The position numbers and the translations under genes were made by a program. 51,848 nucleotides of DNA, from contig NZ_LT707420.1 of assembly GCF_900155605.1 (NCBI RefSeq), positions 730,724 to 782,571 on the forward strand, in the 5' to 3' direction. Each line of letters starts with the position of its first letter. The first letter of the stretch is position 1. The DNA is from Actinomyces marseillensis. Its GTDB lineage: Bacteria; Actinomycetota; Actinomycetes; Actinomycetales; Actinomycetaceae. Shown in pieces: positions 8,427 to 17,133 of this stretch. The notes under the pieces were generated by a model. It saw nothing but the letters and a program-made list of their open reading frames with translations. It had not been told where the DNA came from and ran no database searches.

Positions 8427-9527
8427 TCAAGCTCCCTTCGTGATGTAGATGATGTCGGAGGTAGCGCGTTCGCCACCGTTAGAGGGGTTGTTGACGACTT
8501 GGCCGTTGAACCACATTTCAGAAGAGCCGCCGCCGTCCAAGTTGTAGGCGGTCTTTGCGCCCAGGCTCTGCATGATTTTGGCTAGGCCGCTCATCGTTAC
8601 GCCGCTTGACGTGCGAGAACGTCCATCCACAACGACGAAGACAAAGTGGTTGTCGTCGATGATTCCGATTGCGGTTCGCGGCTGATTGCCCTGGATGGAG
8701 TGGTTACCGAAGTTGGTATCGATCTCCAGGTTGTCGATTCCGCTGATCACCTGGCCGTCCTGCAAAAGAGCCGGACCGAAGGAGAGAGTCTGCCACACGC
8801 CCTCGTTGACCAGGGTTTGAGCGTTGGTTTGCGTTTCGTCGTAGACCTTCATCGTGCCGTCCTTGTAGATGGCCAGGCCCTGACGAGCGCCACTGTCGCG
8901 GTAGATTGTGCCGTTTCGGATCACGATGCCCGTCGAGCGGAAACCGTAGTAGTCGCCGTTAATAGCGAAGACCGCGTTGTTATCCGTTGCGATCGAGGAC
9001 ACCAGGTCCGTGATGTTCGCGCCGAACTGATCGTTTGCGAAAGCGGAACGTAGAGCAGTGGCATCGGAGAGCTGGACATCGGCGACGTAATAGGTGACGC
9101 CGTTGTTTTGGACCTGCTTGACGGAGATCGTGGTGTTTCCGTTCGTGTAGGTATCCGAGGTGATCGTTGCGCTATCCGTGTTCAGAGAAGTTGTCTGCGC
9201 GTTGCCCTGCGCGGCCTCGTACGAAGAAGCACTGGTGACTTCAACGTGGTCGATCACGTAGCGGTTGAGGGCCCACGCGGTGGTACCACCCAAAGCCAGC
9301 GTGATCGCGGTTGCACCCGCGATGATTCCGTTGCGCAGTCCCTTGCGGCGACGCTTCGCGGGGCGGGTGCGTTGGGTAGGAGTATTGTGTTCTGCCGAGG
9401 CCGAGCTTGCGTGAGTGGCCTGGGCGGTGGCTGCCTGCTGGCGGGCAGCGAAAGAGCGGGCAAGGTCATCGGCCGAAGGAGTGGCCGGAGCGGGGAAGTC
9501 ATTCTTGTTCATGCCCCTAGAATTCAC
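8427..9527 (-). CDS. Membrane-anchored phosphodiester glycosidase (NAGPA-like) family protein
   Basis: The 366-residue protein has a hydrophilic Ala/Thr-rich N-terminus, one transmembrane anchor at about residues 66-88, and an extracytoplasmic domain (about 160-366) with the family's marks: VFAINGDYYGFR, GPALLQDG, QPRTAIGI, VVVDGRSRTSSGVTMSGLA and YNLDGGGSSEM. The family is related to the enzyme that uncovers mannose 6-phosphate by cleaving GlcNAc-1-phosphodiester, and bacterial members are linked to exopolysaccharide. Beside a GT2-GtrA fusion it may trim or edit glycans added to phosphate-linked wall polymers; that is inference. The start is GTG 9527 or ATG 9512; neither has a clear ribosome binding site. 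Confidence 0.88.
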   Translation of the reverse strand: MNSRGMNKNDFPAPATPSADDLARSFAARQQAATAQATHASSASAEHNTPTQRTRPAKRRRKGLRNGIIAGATAITLALGGTTAWALNRYVIDHVEVTSASSYEAAQGNAQTTSLNTDSATITSDTYTNGNTTISVKQVQNNGVTYYVADVQLSDATALRSAFANDQFGANITDLVSSIATDNNAVFAINGDYYGFRSTGIVIRNGTIYRDSGARQGLAIYKDGTMKVYDETQTNAQTLVNEGVWQTLSFGPALLQDGQVISGIDNLEIDTNFGNHSIQGNQPRTAIGIIDDNHFVFVVVDGRSRTSSGVTMSGLAKIMQSLGAKTAYNLDGGGSSEMWFNGQVVNNPSNGGERATSDIIYITKGA

Positions 9528-9660
9528 GGCCGGTTTCTGTAGGGATTATGGACAAGCTGTGCTCCACCTGTGGAACAAATACCTCTCAAAAACTCCTTGC
9601 ATTTGATGAATGTTCGCTGGAAGATAGATGAGTCACGTCTAGGCAAAGGAGCCCGACACG

Positions 9661-12600
9661 ATGATAGACAAACGCGTCTTTTGGCGACCCCTGGCCATCC
9701 TTGGGGCACTCGCCTTGTCCCTTCCGGGATCAGCGGTTGCACATGCTACTGAAGGTGCAACAGATACCCCCGTTATTCTCAACGCGCCCACGACCATTAG
9801 CGCGGGACAACTTCGTGCAACGGTCTCGCACGAATTCCCGCAGGTCACCGGATATACCTTTGCGGGAAACCCCGTTGGCGGCCGCGCGGAAACGCTTCAC
9901 CAGGTCACGATCGACGGAAACCAATACACCGTCGACACTGTTGAAGCGCAGCGTGTTTCCGACCAGAAAGTCGCCTACACGGTAACTTTCGTCGGCAGTG
10001 AGATCACGATGAAAGCCGAGATCGAGGTACAGGAAATTACCTCCCGCTCCCAAGGAACGGAGGGCGCAAAGCGACCGACTTTGACCTTCCGCATCACTGA
10101 GATGAGCGGCGCGCACACGGTGGAAATTCCCGGCCACGGCCTCGTCTCAGTAAATGCAGACCAAGGCGGAGCATACGCATGCGGCATCACGGGAGTATCC
10201 CGAGGCGCAGCCAATGGCGACTCCTATGCGGGTGTTGACGATACTTTTGCCAGCATCACCGCCTCGACACCCATTGATTACTACGAACAACCCAGCGCCT
10301 ACCTCATGGTCAACACCAATAAGGTCGCCGTCGGTATGGAAACCAACGCAACCTACGACCAGCCTCACGGCTATGAAAACAACTGGAATTCCAGGTGGAA
10401 GCGCCAAGTTATCGAACAAAACGGCATCAAGACTCTGATCGCGCAAAACGGTCAGTGGACCTACCGTTCCGAGGCCGCGACGGATGCTATTGGGGACGAA
10501 GAACGCCCCTACACGACACTTGTCTTCACAGGAGACGCGAACTCTTCGGGCGGCGTTGATTGGCAAGATGCCGCAGTTGCCTATGCGGATATCACTCCCG
10601 AGATCACCGGCGCAGCCGACAATCATAAGTGGGTTGTCACCCACATTCCCTTCGATTTCGGTTCGGCCGCAACCCATCCCTTCCTCCAGATCGCCGATGA
10701 CGTCAAGCGCGTGAGCCTTGCGACTGACGGCCTGGGGCAGCGCGTCATGGTCAAGGGCTATGCCTCTGAAGGCCACGATTCGGGCCACATGGACTACGGC
10801 GGTAACGTCAATACTCGCGCCGGTGGCGAGGCCGACTTCGGCACCCTCTTCGCCAGCACGAAGGATGTCAATGCGATCTACGGCGTTCACGTCAATACGA
10901 CCGAGGCCTACCCGGAAGCAAACTCTTTCCATTCTCTTCCCTTCACCGGTGGCCGCGGGTGGAACTGGCTCAACCAGTCCTACTACGTCAATCAGCGTGA
11001 CGACTTGGGCAATGGCGGTGCCGTTAATCGCTTCCAGGAATTGCGCAATCAATTCCCCTTAAGCAAGTACCCGAATTTCCGCTGGATCTACATCGACGTC
11101 TACTACGGTTCGGGCTGGCAAGCTGACCGCTTGGGCAACGAACTCAACAAGATGGGATGGGAAGTCGGATCTGAATGGGCAGACCGCTTCGAGAGGCACT
11201 CGCTGTGGTCACACTGGTCGAATGACGAGCACTACGGTGGTGCAACCAACAAGGGCTTGAACTCCCAGGTCATCCGCTTCGTCGACAATGCGAATAAGGA
11301 CAATTGGAACCCGAACGTTGTCTTGGGCTACCCCCAGATTGTCGAGTTCGAAGGCTGGACTGGCCACCAAGACCAAGACGCGTTCTATCGCAATATTTGG
11401 TCAAACAACCTGCCCAGCAAGTTCCTCCAGAACTCTCGCATCATGCGCTACGACACCGCGGATGCAGGGGATGGCAAGACGAAGCACACCTACACATTTG
11501 CCAATGGAACGGTGGCTTCAGGGGCGACGGCGGTTACTGCTCAAACAGAGGCTAGCTACGTCGTTGGGACGATTCAGGCAGACATGTCTTCCTCGCGTGA
11601 ATTTGTCTACGACGGGGCAACAGTCCTTCGAGGCGATAGCTACCTCTTGCCGTGGAAGGACAACGGAACTTCTGCCGGGGCAGATCGCCTGTACTACTAC
11701 AACCCCGCTGGAACTGCAACGGAGTGGACGCTGACGAAGTCGTACCAAGGTGTTGGGTCTCTGGCTCTCTACCGACTCACCGATCAAGGACGCGTGAAGG
11801 TCACTGATCTGGCTATTTCCGGCGGAAAGGTCACCATCCCGGCCTCGGTCTATGACGGAGTGGCTGAAAGCGATCGTGACCACACGGCCTTCGTGCTGGT
11901 TCCAGAAAACGCTCCCGCAGCCGTCTCAACCCCCGCATGGGGTGCAGGAACCGTCTTCGCTGATCCCGGATTTAACTCGGGAAGCTTGAGTGGCTACACA
12001 ACGGCTGGTTCAGTGAGCGTCGTGAAGGATCCTCACGGTGATCCTGTCGCGCAACTGGGTGCAGGCAAGGCCTCGCTGTCCCAAGAGATGACCCTGAACG
12101 CAGGAACCTACCAGGGCAGCGCGTGGCTCCAAATCAACAATGGAAAGACCCGCAAGGTCACTATTTCCGCCTCGGGAGATGGAGTGACAAGCGCTGGATC
12201 GCAGCAGCGAAATGGGGACTTGGGGGCTACTCGAGACAAGCCTGTGACGACAGTATTTGAGGACTTCGAGAATATTGCGGAAGGCTGGGGCCCCTTCGTC
12301 AAGGGCGACGCCGGCAATATCACGGACCCGCGCACAGTCCTGGCCTCGCTGAACGCTCCCTACACTCAACGAGGCGGAGTCCTTCCCGATCGTTCACGAA
12401 AGGCGACGGATGATGCGATCGCGGGACACTGGTCGCTGAAGAGCCATGAAGAAAACGGCGGTCTTGTCTACCGGACTGTTCCGCAGACCGTGAATCTGCA
12501 GGCGGGACACCGCTACCGTATTTCCTACGATTACGACAACGCCGTGAGCGGTTCATACTACTGGGTCACCGCATACGATTCTGCGGGATCTGACGGAGTC

Positions 12601-14970
12601 AGTGCGAACTATCTCGATTCGACGCTCCTTCCCCAAACGGAGAGGCCCTCGCACTTCGTTGAAGAACTCAATGTTGGTGCTTGCGGCTCCTACTGGGTTG
12701 GCCTCTACAACGTCCAGGGAGGAAAGTCAGGAAACGATTTCTCGATCGATAACTTCCGAGTCGAAGATCTTGGAACAACCGCCGACGTCCCCGCCTGCGC
12801 TGCTGCGAGCATCGCAACCCAGGGAAGCGCGATCGAAGGCAAGACCGTCCAAGTGACAACGACCTTGGTGAATAATGAGTCCGCGGACGTCACCAATGTC
12901 CGCAGCGAATTGAGTCTTCCGGCTGGGTGGAGCGCACAGGCGACTTCGCCCACGACTGCCGAGACTCTTGCCAAGGGAGAAACCTTCACCACCACGTGGA
13001 CAGTGAGCATTCCCGAAGGGGCCGGCGGCAATGCCGTCACCTTGACGCACCAGGCCCACTACCGGATCGGTGATGAGGACCGTACCGCTGTGGGCACAAC
13101 GAGTGTGACAGCCCTGGGATCCATCAGATCCAATGCCGTCAACTACCTATCTGACATCCCCTTCTCATCGACGTGGAACTCCAACGGCTGGGGACCTGTC
13201 GAACGTGATAGCGAGGTCGGTGAAGATCAAGCAGGAGACGGTGATCCGATCTCGATGAATGATCAGCCCTATGCCAAGGGTCTGGGCGCACACGCTCCCA
13301 GTGACCTCGGTTTCGAACTGGAAGGAAAGTGCACAACCTTCAAGGCAACGGTTGGCGTGCAGGATGGACAGTGGAGTGGCTCAGTGACCTTCCACGTCAT
13401 CGGTAGCGCTGACGGTTCCAACTGGTCCGATGTCGTTCCAGAAACTTCGGTCATCAGGGGAGGAAGCGAACCGAGGGACATCTCGGGCAATGTTCGAGGG
13501 ATGAAGTACATCCGCTTGATCGTTGGAGACGGCGGCAATGGCAACGGTAACGACCACGCGAACTGGGGTAATGCCCGCGTCCTGTGTGGAAACGCTACCG
13601 AGGGTGGTGACACCCCCGCCCCTGAGCCCACTCCGACTCTGACGCTTAAGGACTACACGGGAGCCCTCCAGCTGGTCAGCGCACCCGCTGCCTACGAAGG
13701 GAACCCGGCCTCGAACATGTTCGACAAGGACCTGACGACCTTCTACGACAAGGATTGGGTCAACCTCACCGATCACCCCAGCACGATTGATCTCGCACTC
13801 TTCGAAGGAAACGATCCCACTGGCGCACAGCCGGTGAGTATCGGTGGCCTGTCGATCGCAGGACGCGCGGGGCAAGCTAATGGCCGGCCCAAGGCCTACG
13901 AGGTCTATGTTGGCCAAGACGCAGCGAACATCAATCAGAAGGTCGCCGAAGGCACTTTGAGAAACACGGCTCTTGCTCAGCGCATTACCTTCGACGAGGC
14001 CGTGAACGCGAAGTATGTTCGCATCCGAGTCCTGAGCAATTACAAGACCAAGGCCGACCAACCCGATGGCCTACTTGCAATCGCCGAGCTGGGCGTTCTT
14101 GTTCCCGACGGAACGACGCGCGCAGCTGTTTCGGGTAGCGACCGCAGTGCTGGTACGCGAAGTGCACGCCGTGCTCGCTCCTTGGATGATGAACAAGCGC
14201 TGACGGTGAATACAAATGCTGAAGGACTGGTCGGACAGAACTATCTGGATGTCCAGACGGTGAACGATACCGATCCTGCTGCAAACCCGGAGACCGTCAT
14301 TGACCGGACCTGGGCCGAAAACTGGATGGCTGCGGATCAGAAGCACCGGACCAATAGCGATCCTAGTTCCTTCCAACGCGTTCCTGTGACTTTCACGGTC
14401 ACGAAGGATGGAACGAAGGTGCGTTTCACCATCGCCGCTGATGAGGGCGATGCGCCGGTCTTATTCGACAATCTCCGCATGGTGAAGATCGAGCGTCCTA
14501 CGACCAACGATCTTCTTGGCGTGGATTGCATGGCTGATCCGACTCCGGAGGCATGCACAACAATGCGGGCGAACGCACGCATTGGCTTGAGCACTGCGCT
14601 CAGCGTCTCGCTGCCGGCACCGACTCCGGATCCAACGGCGGACCCAACTCCGGACCCAACGACGGATCCAAGTACTCAGCCGACAACGGATCCCACCACC
14701 CAGCCAAGCGGGGATCCAAGTACCCAGCCTAGCGGGGATCCAAGTACCCAGCCTAGCGCCGATCCTTCTCAAAGCGGCGCACAGCAGGCTGGCTCCGCCT
14801 CTGCAGAGCAAGCGGGCACGGCCTCGGCAAAGGATGGAAAGAAGAAGAGCACTCGCAAGGGCAAGAAGTCATCTCTTGCTCGCACAGGTGGCGAAACAAG
14901 CACGATCTTGATCAGTGCTGCCCTTCTGACAGCTGCGGGCTATGCGCTGCGCAGGCGGCGCATGAATTGA
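9661..14970 (+). CDS. Secreted, wall-anchored endo-alpha-N-acetylgalactosaminidase (GH101)
   Basis: This 1769-residue enzyme would release the core-1 disaccharide Gal-beta1,3-GalNAc from Ser/Thr of mucin-type glycoproteins. It has a signal peptide (about 1-30), an N-terminal beta-sandwich, and a barrel (about 310-640) with WIYIDVYYG, where D479 is the likely nucleophile, and VGSEW, where E505 is the likely acid/base. Galactose-binding-like modules follow, then a NEW3-like domain (about 1046-1147), an NPCBM domain (about 1159-1314), a discoidin-like F5/8C domain (about 1331-1484), one more sandwich (about 1514-1617), a Pro/Thr/Asp repeat (about 1656-1704) and the sorting signal L1739-A-R-T-G with a hydrophobic helix and RRRR tail. 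A good AAAGGA precedes the ATG. The catalytic assignments come from family knowledge and position. Confidence 0.93.
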   Translation: MIDKRVFWRPLAILGALALSLPGSAVAHATEGATDTPVILNAPTTISAGQLRATVSHEFPQVTGYTFAGNPVGGRAETLHQVTIDGNQYTVDTVEAQRVSDQKVAYTVTFVGSEITMKAEIEVQEITSRSQGTEGAKRPTLTFRITEMSGAHTVEIPGHGLVSVNADQGGAYACGITGVSRGAANGDSYAGVDDTFASITASTPIDYYEQPSAYLMVNTNKVAVGMETNATYDQPHGYENNWNSRWKRQVIEQNGIKTLIAQNGQWTYRSEAATDAIGDEERPYTTLVFTGDANSSGGVDWQDAAVAYADITPEITGAADNHKWVVTHIPFDFGSAATHPFLQIADDVKRVSLATDGLGQRVMVKGYASEGHDSGHMDYGGNVNTRAGGEADFGTLFASTKDVNAIYGVHVNTTEAYPEANSFHSLPFTGGRGWNWLNQSYYVNQRDDLGNGGAVNRFQELRNQFPLSKYPNFRWIYIDVYYGSGWQADRLGNELNKMGWEVGSEWADRFERHSLWSHWSNDEHYGGATNKGLNSQVIRFVDNANKDNWNPNVVLGYPQIVEFEGWTGHQDQDAFYRNIWSNNLPSKFLQNSRIMRYDTADAGDGKTKHTYTFANGTVASGATAVTAQTEASYVVGTIQADMSSSREFVYDGATVLRGDSYLLPWKDNGTSAGADRLYYYNPAGTATEWTLTKSYQGVGSLALYRLTDQGRVKVTDLAISGGKVTIPASVYDGVAESDRDHTAFVLVPENAPAAVSTPAWGAGTVFADPGFNSGSLSGYTTAGSVSVVKDPHGDPVAQLGAGKASLSQEMTLNAGTYQGSAWLQINNGKTRKVTISASGDGVTSAGSQQRNGDLGATRDKPVTTVFEDFENIAEGWGPFVKGDAGNITDPRTVLASLNAPYTQRGGVLPDRSRKATDDAIAGHWSLKSHEENGGLVYRTVPQTVNLQAGHRYRISYDYDNAVSGSYYWVTAYDSAGSDGVSANYLDSTLLPQTERPSHFVEELNVGACGSYWVGLYNVQGGKSGNDFSIDNFRVEDLGTTADVPACAAASIATQGSAIEGKTVQVTTTLVNNESADVTNVRSELSLPAGWSAQATSPTTAETLAKGETFTTTWTVSIPEGAGGNAVTLTHQAHYRIGDEDRTAVGTTSVTALGSIRSNAVNYLSDIPFSSTWNSNGWGPVERDSEVGEDQAGDGDPISMNDQPYAKGLGAHAPSDLGFELEGKCTTFKATVGVQDGQWSGSVTFHVIGSADGSNWSDVVPETSVIRGGSEPRDISGNVRGMKYIRLIVGDGGNGNGNDHANWGNARVLCGNATEGGDTPAPEPTPTLTLKDYTGALQLVSAPAAYEGNPASNMFDKDLTTFYDKDWVNLTDHPSTIDLALFEGNDPTGAQPVSIGGLSIAGRAGQANGRPKAYEVYVGQDAANINQKVAEGTLRNTALAQRITFDEAVNAKYVRIRVLSNYKTKADQPDGLLAIAELGVLVPDGTTRAAVSGSDRSAGTRSARRARSLDDEQALTVNTNAEGLVGQNYLDVQTVNDTDPAANPETVIDRTWAENWMAADQKHRTNSDPSSFQRVPVTFTVTKDGTKVRFTIAADEGDAPVLFDNLRMVKIERPTTNDLLGVDCMADPTPEACTTMRANARIGLSTALSVSLPAPTPDPTADPTPDPTTDPSTQPTTDPTTQPSGDPSTQPSGDPSTQPSADPSQSGAQQAGSASAEQAGTASAKDGKKKSTRKGKKSSLARTGGETSTILISAALLTAAGYALRRRRMN
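14707..14754 (+). repeat. Perfect 24-base tandem duplication in the GH101 stalk
   Basis: Two identical 24-base copies (14707-14730 and 14731-14754) encode SGDPSTQP. They sit in a longer degenerate run of PTxDP/STQP units from about 14625. The stalk would lift the enzyme off the wall; its length may vary between strains. Confidence 0.85.
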
Positions 14971-14982
14971 GGTGAGTATCCC

Positions 14983-15016
14983 GGTGGGGAGCTGAGCTGA
15001 GGGGCAGCTCCCCACC
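14983..15016 (+). terminator. First hairpin after GH101
   Basis: 12-bp arms GGTGGGGAGCTG/CAGCTCCCCACC with a 10-base loop, starting 12 bases after the GH101 stop. No T-run follows. Confidence 0.6.
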
Positions 15017-15021
15017 ACACA

Positions 15022-15062
15022 TAAGGCGGGGGTGCCGGTGAATCACCGGCACCCCCGCCTTA
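15022..15062. terminator. Long bidirectional hairpin between convergent surface-protein genes
   Basis: Perfect 19-bp arms (15022-15040 and 15044-15062) enclose a 3-base loop. It is placed between the convergent GH101 and LAKTG-protein genes and is 17 bases from the latter's stop. Confidence 0.8.
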
Positions 15063-15079
15063 TGACTATGAAATGCGAA

Positions 15080-16942
15080 TTACGAGCGCTTCTTCCGCAT
15101 TGTCGCGGCGCCAATAGCGCTTGTCCCGGCAGCGAGCAGCAGCACTCCACCGGTGATAGCACCGGTCTTGGCGAGCTGCGTTGCAGGCGTGGGAGGAACC
15201 GAGGGCGTGACCGTCGTCGGTGTCGGCGTCGGACCAGGCTTAAAGGACAGGCGCGTCACGTAGGGATGCGACTCGCTGGTCGTGTACTTCAAGGTGTGCT
15301 TCATGAGCGGAGCTTCGTCCCATCCGGCAGAAGGGCCGGTCATGGGGAGCCTCCATCCGGCGCTAAAAGGGATGTCCGAAGGAGGACAAGCAGGCGACGG
15401 GGGATCGAATACTGTTCCAAGAACAGGGTGAGGCTCGGCCGGTTCGACAGTTTCGTATTCGCCCATAGTCGGAGGGCATGCGGGTGAAGGCTGCCCGGGT
15501 ATGACGATGGCACCGAGTTGCTTCTCGACATCAACCGAGATAGTGCCCTGTGTGAGGTGATCGATCGTGTAATCCGAATCGGCAGTTGCGGAATCAGTGA
15601 AGGCAATCTTCTTAATGGTGATCACTGCTTCACCTTGAAGCCCCGCCATCGCATCCTTGAGGGCTTCAATGGTGGTGATCTGATCGGGGTTATCGAAGTC
15701 AACGGTGACCGTTGCGGTCTGTCCATTAATTGCCACTGTCTTCGCTGAGAAGCCCTGGGGAAGCCCGGTCACCGAGATGGCCGAGGGGTCAGAAAACTTT
15801 AGCTGTGCAGGAAGAGTGATCTGGGTTGTGAAGCCCAAGTGAGCATTCTTCAGCGCAATATCGTCGAAAGCGTTGGGAGTCTCGTCGTATTTCTGGAGGA
15901 GATCCGCAATGCGTCCACCGCGAAGGTCATTCAAGTGAACGACGTTCTCGATGGTCAGAAGCGAGTTCTTATTCTCGGCGTGGATCTCTTCCTTCTGAGT
16001 TGGGGGGTTCTCATCGGTGCCGATTTTAAAATCGGTGTCGATCGCCGGGTCATCACCGTTGACCGGAAGAGAGCCGAAAGCCTTCTTGTACTTGTAAATG
16101 CCGGTCAAGCGATCCGAAGAGAGCTCCCAGGTGGAGAATTCGTAGTCGGGAATTCCTGCGGCTTGGAAGAAATTCGGTCCGGTCTTCGGGGGCTGCAAGT
16201 CGTGGCCGTCTTCTTCGTCAACCCAGCGCGTTGTCCGGGTTGGTGCGGACGCGAAGCAGTCGGTAGGCGACTCCGCCAGCGTCAGGGTCTTCGTGTCGAA
16301 GTTAAAGACCTGAGCGGGGGTGGTCGATGAAGCGAAGAAATTGAACTTACCTGTAACGGTAACCTGTTCGCTGGCCAGTCGAGTCGCTTCCGTGGGGTCA
16401 GTTGTGCCAATGGCATAGGGGACCTGGACCTTGATCGTGTGCTGGCCGGGGTTGGCTTTCTCTGCATCGTAGATGTCGAGCAGCTGCTGCCAGTTCAGAT
16501 CCTTGAACTGGATGTTCGCCGTGACCTGTGTGCGGTCAGAGTTGGGGGAGAACCAGGTGTAGGCGAGCATTGACGAGGTAGATCTCGCGCGAGACGTCCC
16601 CAAATTGACTTCCTCAGGGACACTCACGGTCAGTGTGATGTCGGAGTTGTAGGAGCTACCGGAATCGTGGGGGGAGAGCCCCTGCGCAGCTGCAGCGCGG
16701 ATTTCGGCCTCGTGGCCTGCAAGAAGCGTGGTGATCGGGATATTTACTACGACGGTACCGTGATAGGTCGTGATCACAGGATCGGTATTACACACAGTCG
16801 TCGTTGTAGAAGAGGCGTACTGCGAAAGAGGGAAGGCCTGGTCATCGGCTTGAGCGCCGCGAGGCGCAAACATTGTTACCGTACCTGCGGCGAAAAGGGC
16901 CAGCCCAGCGCCTGTAGCCAGAACTCTCCGGCTTTTTCTCAT
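15080..16942 (-). CDS. LAKTG-type wall-anchored surface protein of unknown function
   Basis: The 620-residue protein opens with a signal peptide (MRKSRRVLATGAG..., cleavage near AQA, about residue 30) and ends with L590-A-K-T-G, a hydrophobic helix and MRKKRS, a sortase signal. Between them are beta-rich modules; the stretch near residues 240-300 (TTRWVDEEDGHDLQ, IYKYKKAF) resembles a MucBP-like repeat, and a Pro/Thr-rich linker precedes the anchor. It may be an adhesin. I chose the ATG at 16942 because it directly starts the signal peptide and follows a purine-rich GGGGGAC; the open frame continues 28 codons upstream to 17026 without a sensible signal. The LAxTG motif is shared with the convergent GH101 protein. 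Confidence 0.85.
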   Translation of the reverse strand: MRKSRRVLATGAGLALFAAGTVTMFAPRGAQADDQAFPLSQYASSTTTTVCNTDPVITTYHGTVVVNIPITTLLAGHEAEIRAAAAQGLSPHDSGSSYNSDITLTVSVPEEVNLGTSRARSTSSMLAYTWFSPNSDRTQVTANIQFKDLNWQQLLDIYDAEKANPGQHTIKVQVPYAIGTTDPTEATRLASEQVTVTGKFNFFASSTTPAQVFNFDTKTLTLAESPTDCFASAPTRTTRWVDEEDGHDLQPPKTGPNFFQAAGIPDYEFSTWELSSDRLTGIYKYKKAFGSLPVNGDDPAIDTDFKIGTDENPPTQKEEIHAENKNSLLTIENVVHLNDLRGGRIADLLQKYDETPNAFDDIALKNAHLGFTTQITLPAQLKFSDPSAISVTGLPQGFSAKTVAINGQTATVTVDFDNPDQITTIEALKDAMAGLQGEAVITIKKIAFTDSATADSDYTIDHLTQGTISVDVEKQLGAIVIPGQPSPACPPTMGEYETVEPAEPHPVLGTVFDPPSPACPPSDIPFSAGWRLPMTGPSAGWDEAPLMKHTLKYTTSESHPYVTRLSFKPGPTPTPTTVTPSVPPTPATQLAKTGAITGGVLLLAAGTSAIGAATMRKKRS

Positions 16943-17133
16943 TATGTCCCCCAGTTTTTGATGCGTGTTTAAAACGTCGTGATTCAGGATTTTTTCAGTG
17001 TACTCATTGTTGATACAAAAGCACATCGTCTATTGACGAGCTTAGCTTTGGATTGAATGTTCTACAAGGCGCGGTCACATCGCGCACACCTGATCCGCAT
17101 CTGCACCATCGCACACTCGACGTCCCCGCCACA

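Noticed and set aside
10147-11052. Minus-strand frame of 301 codons inside GH101
   Set aside because: Shadow of a high-confidence coding gene, no motif.
14625-14770. Repeat in GH101 as a CRISPR-like array
   Set aside because: Units are contiguous coding triplets without spacers.
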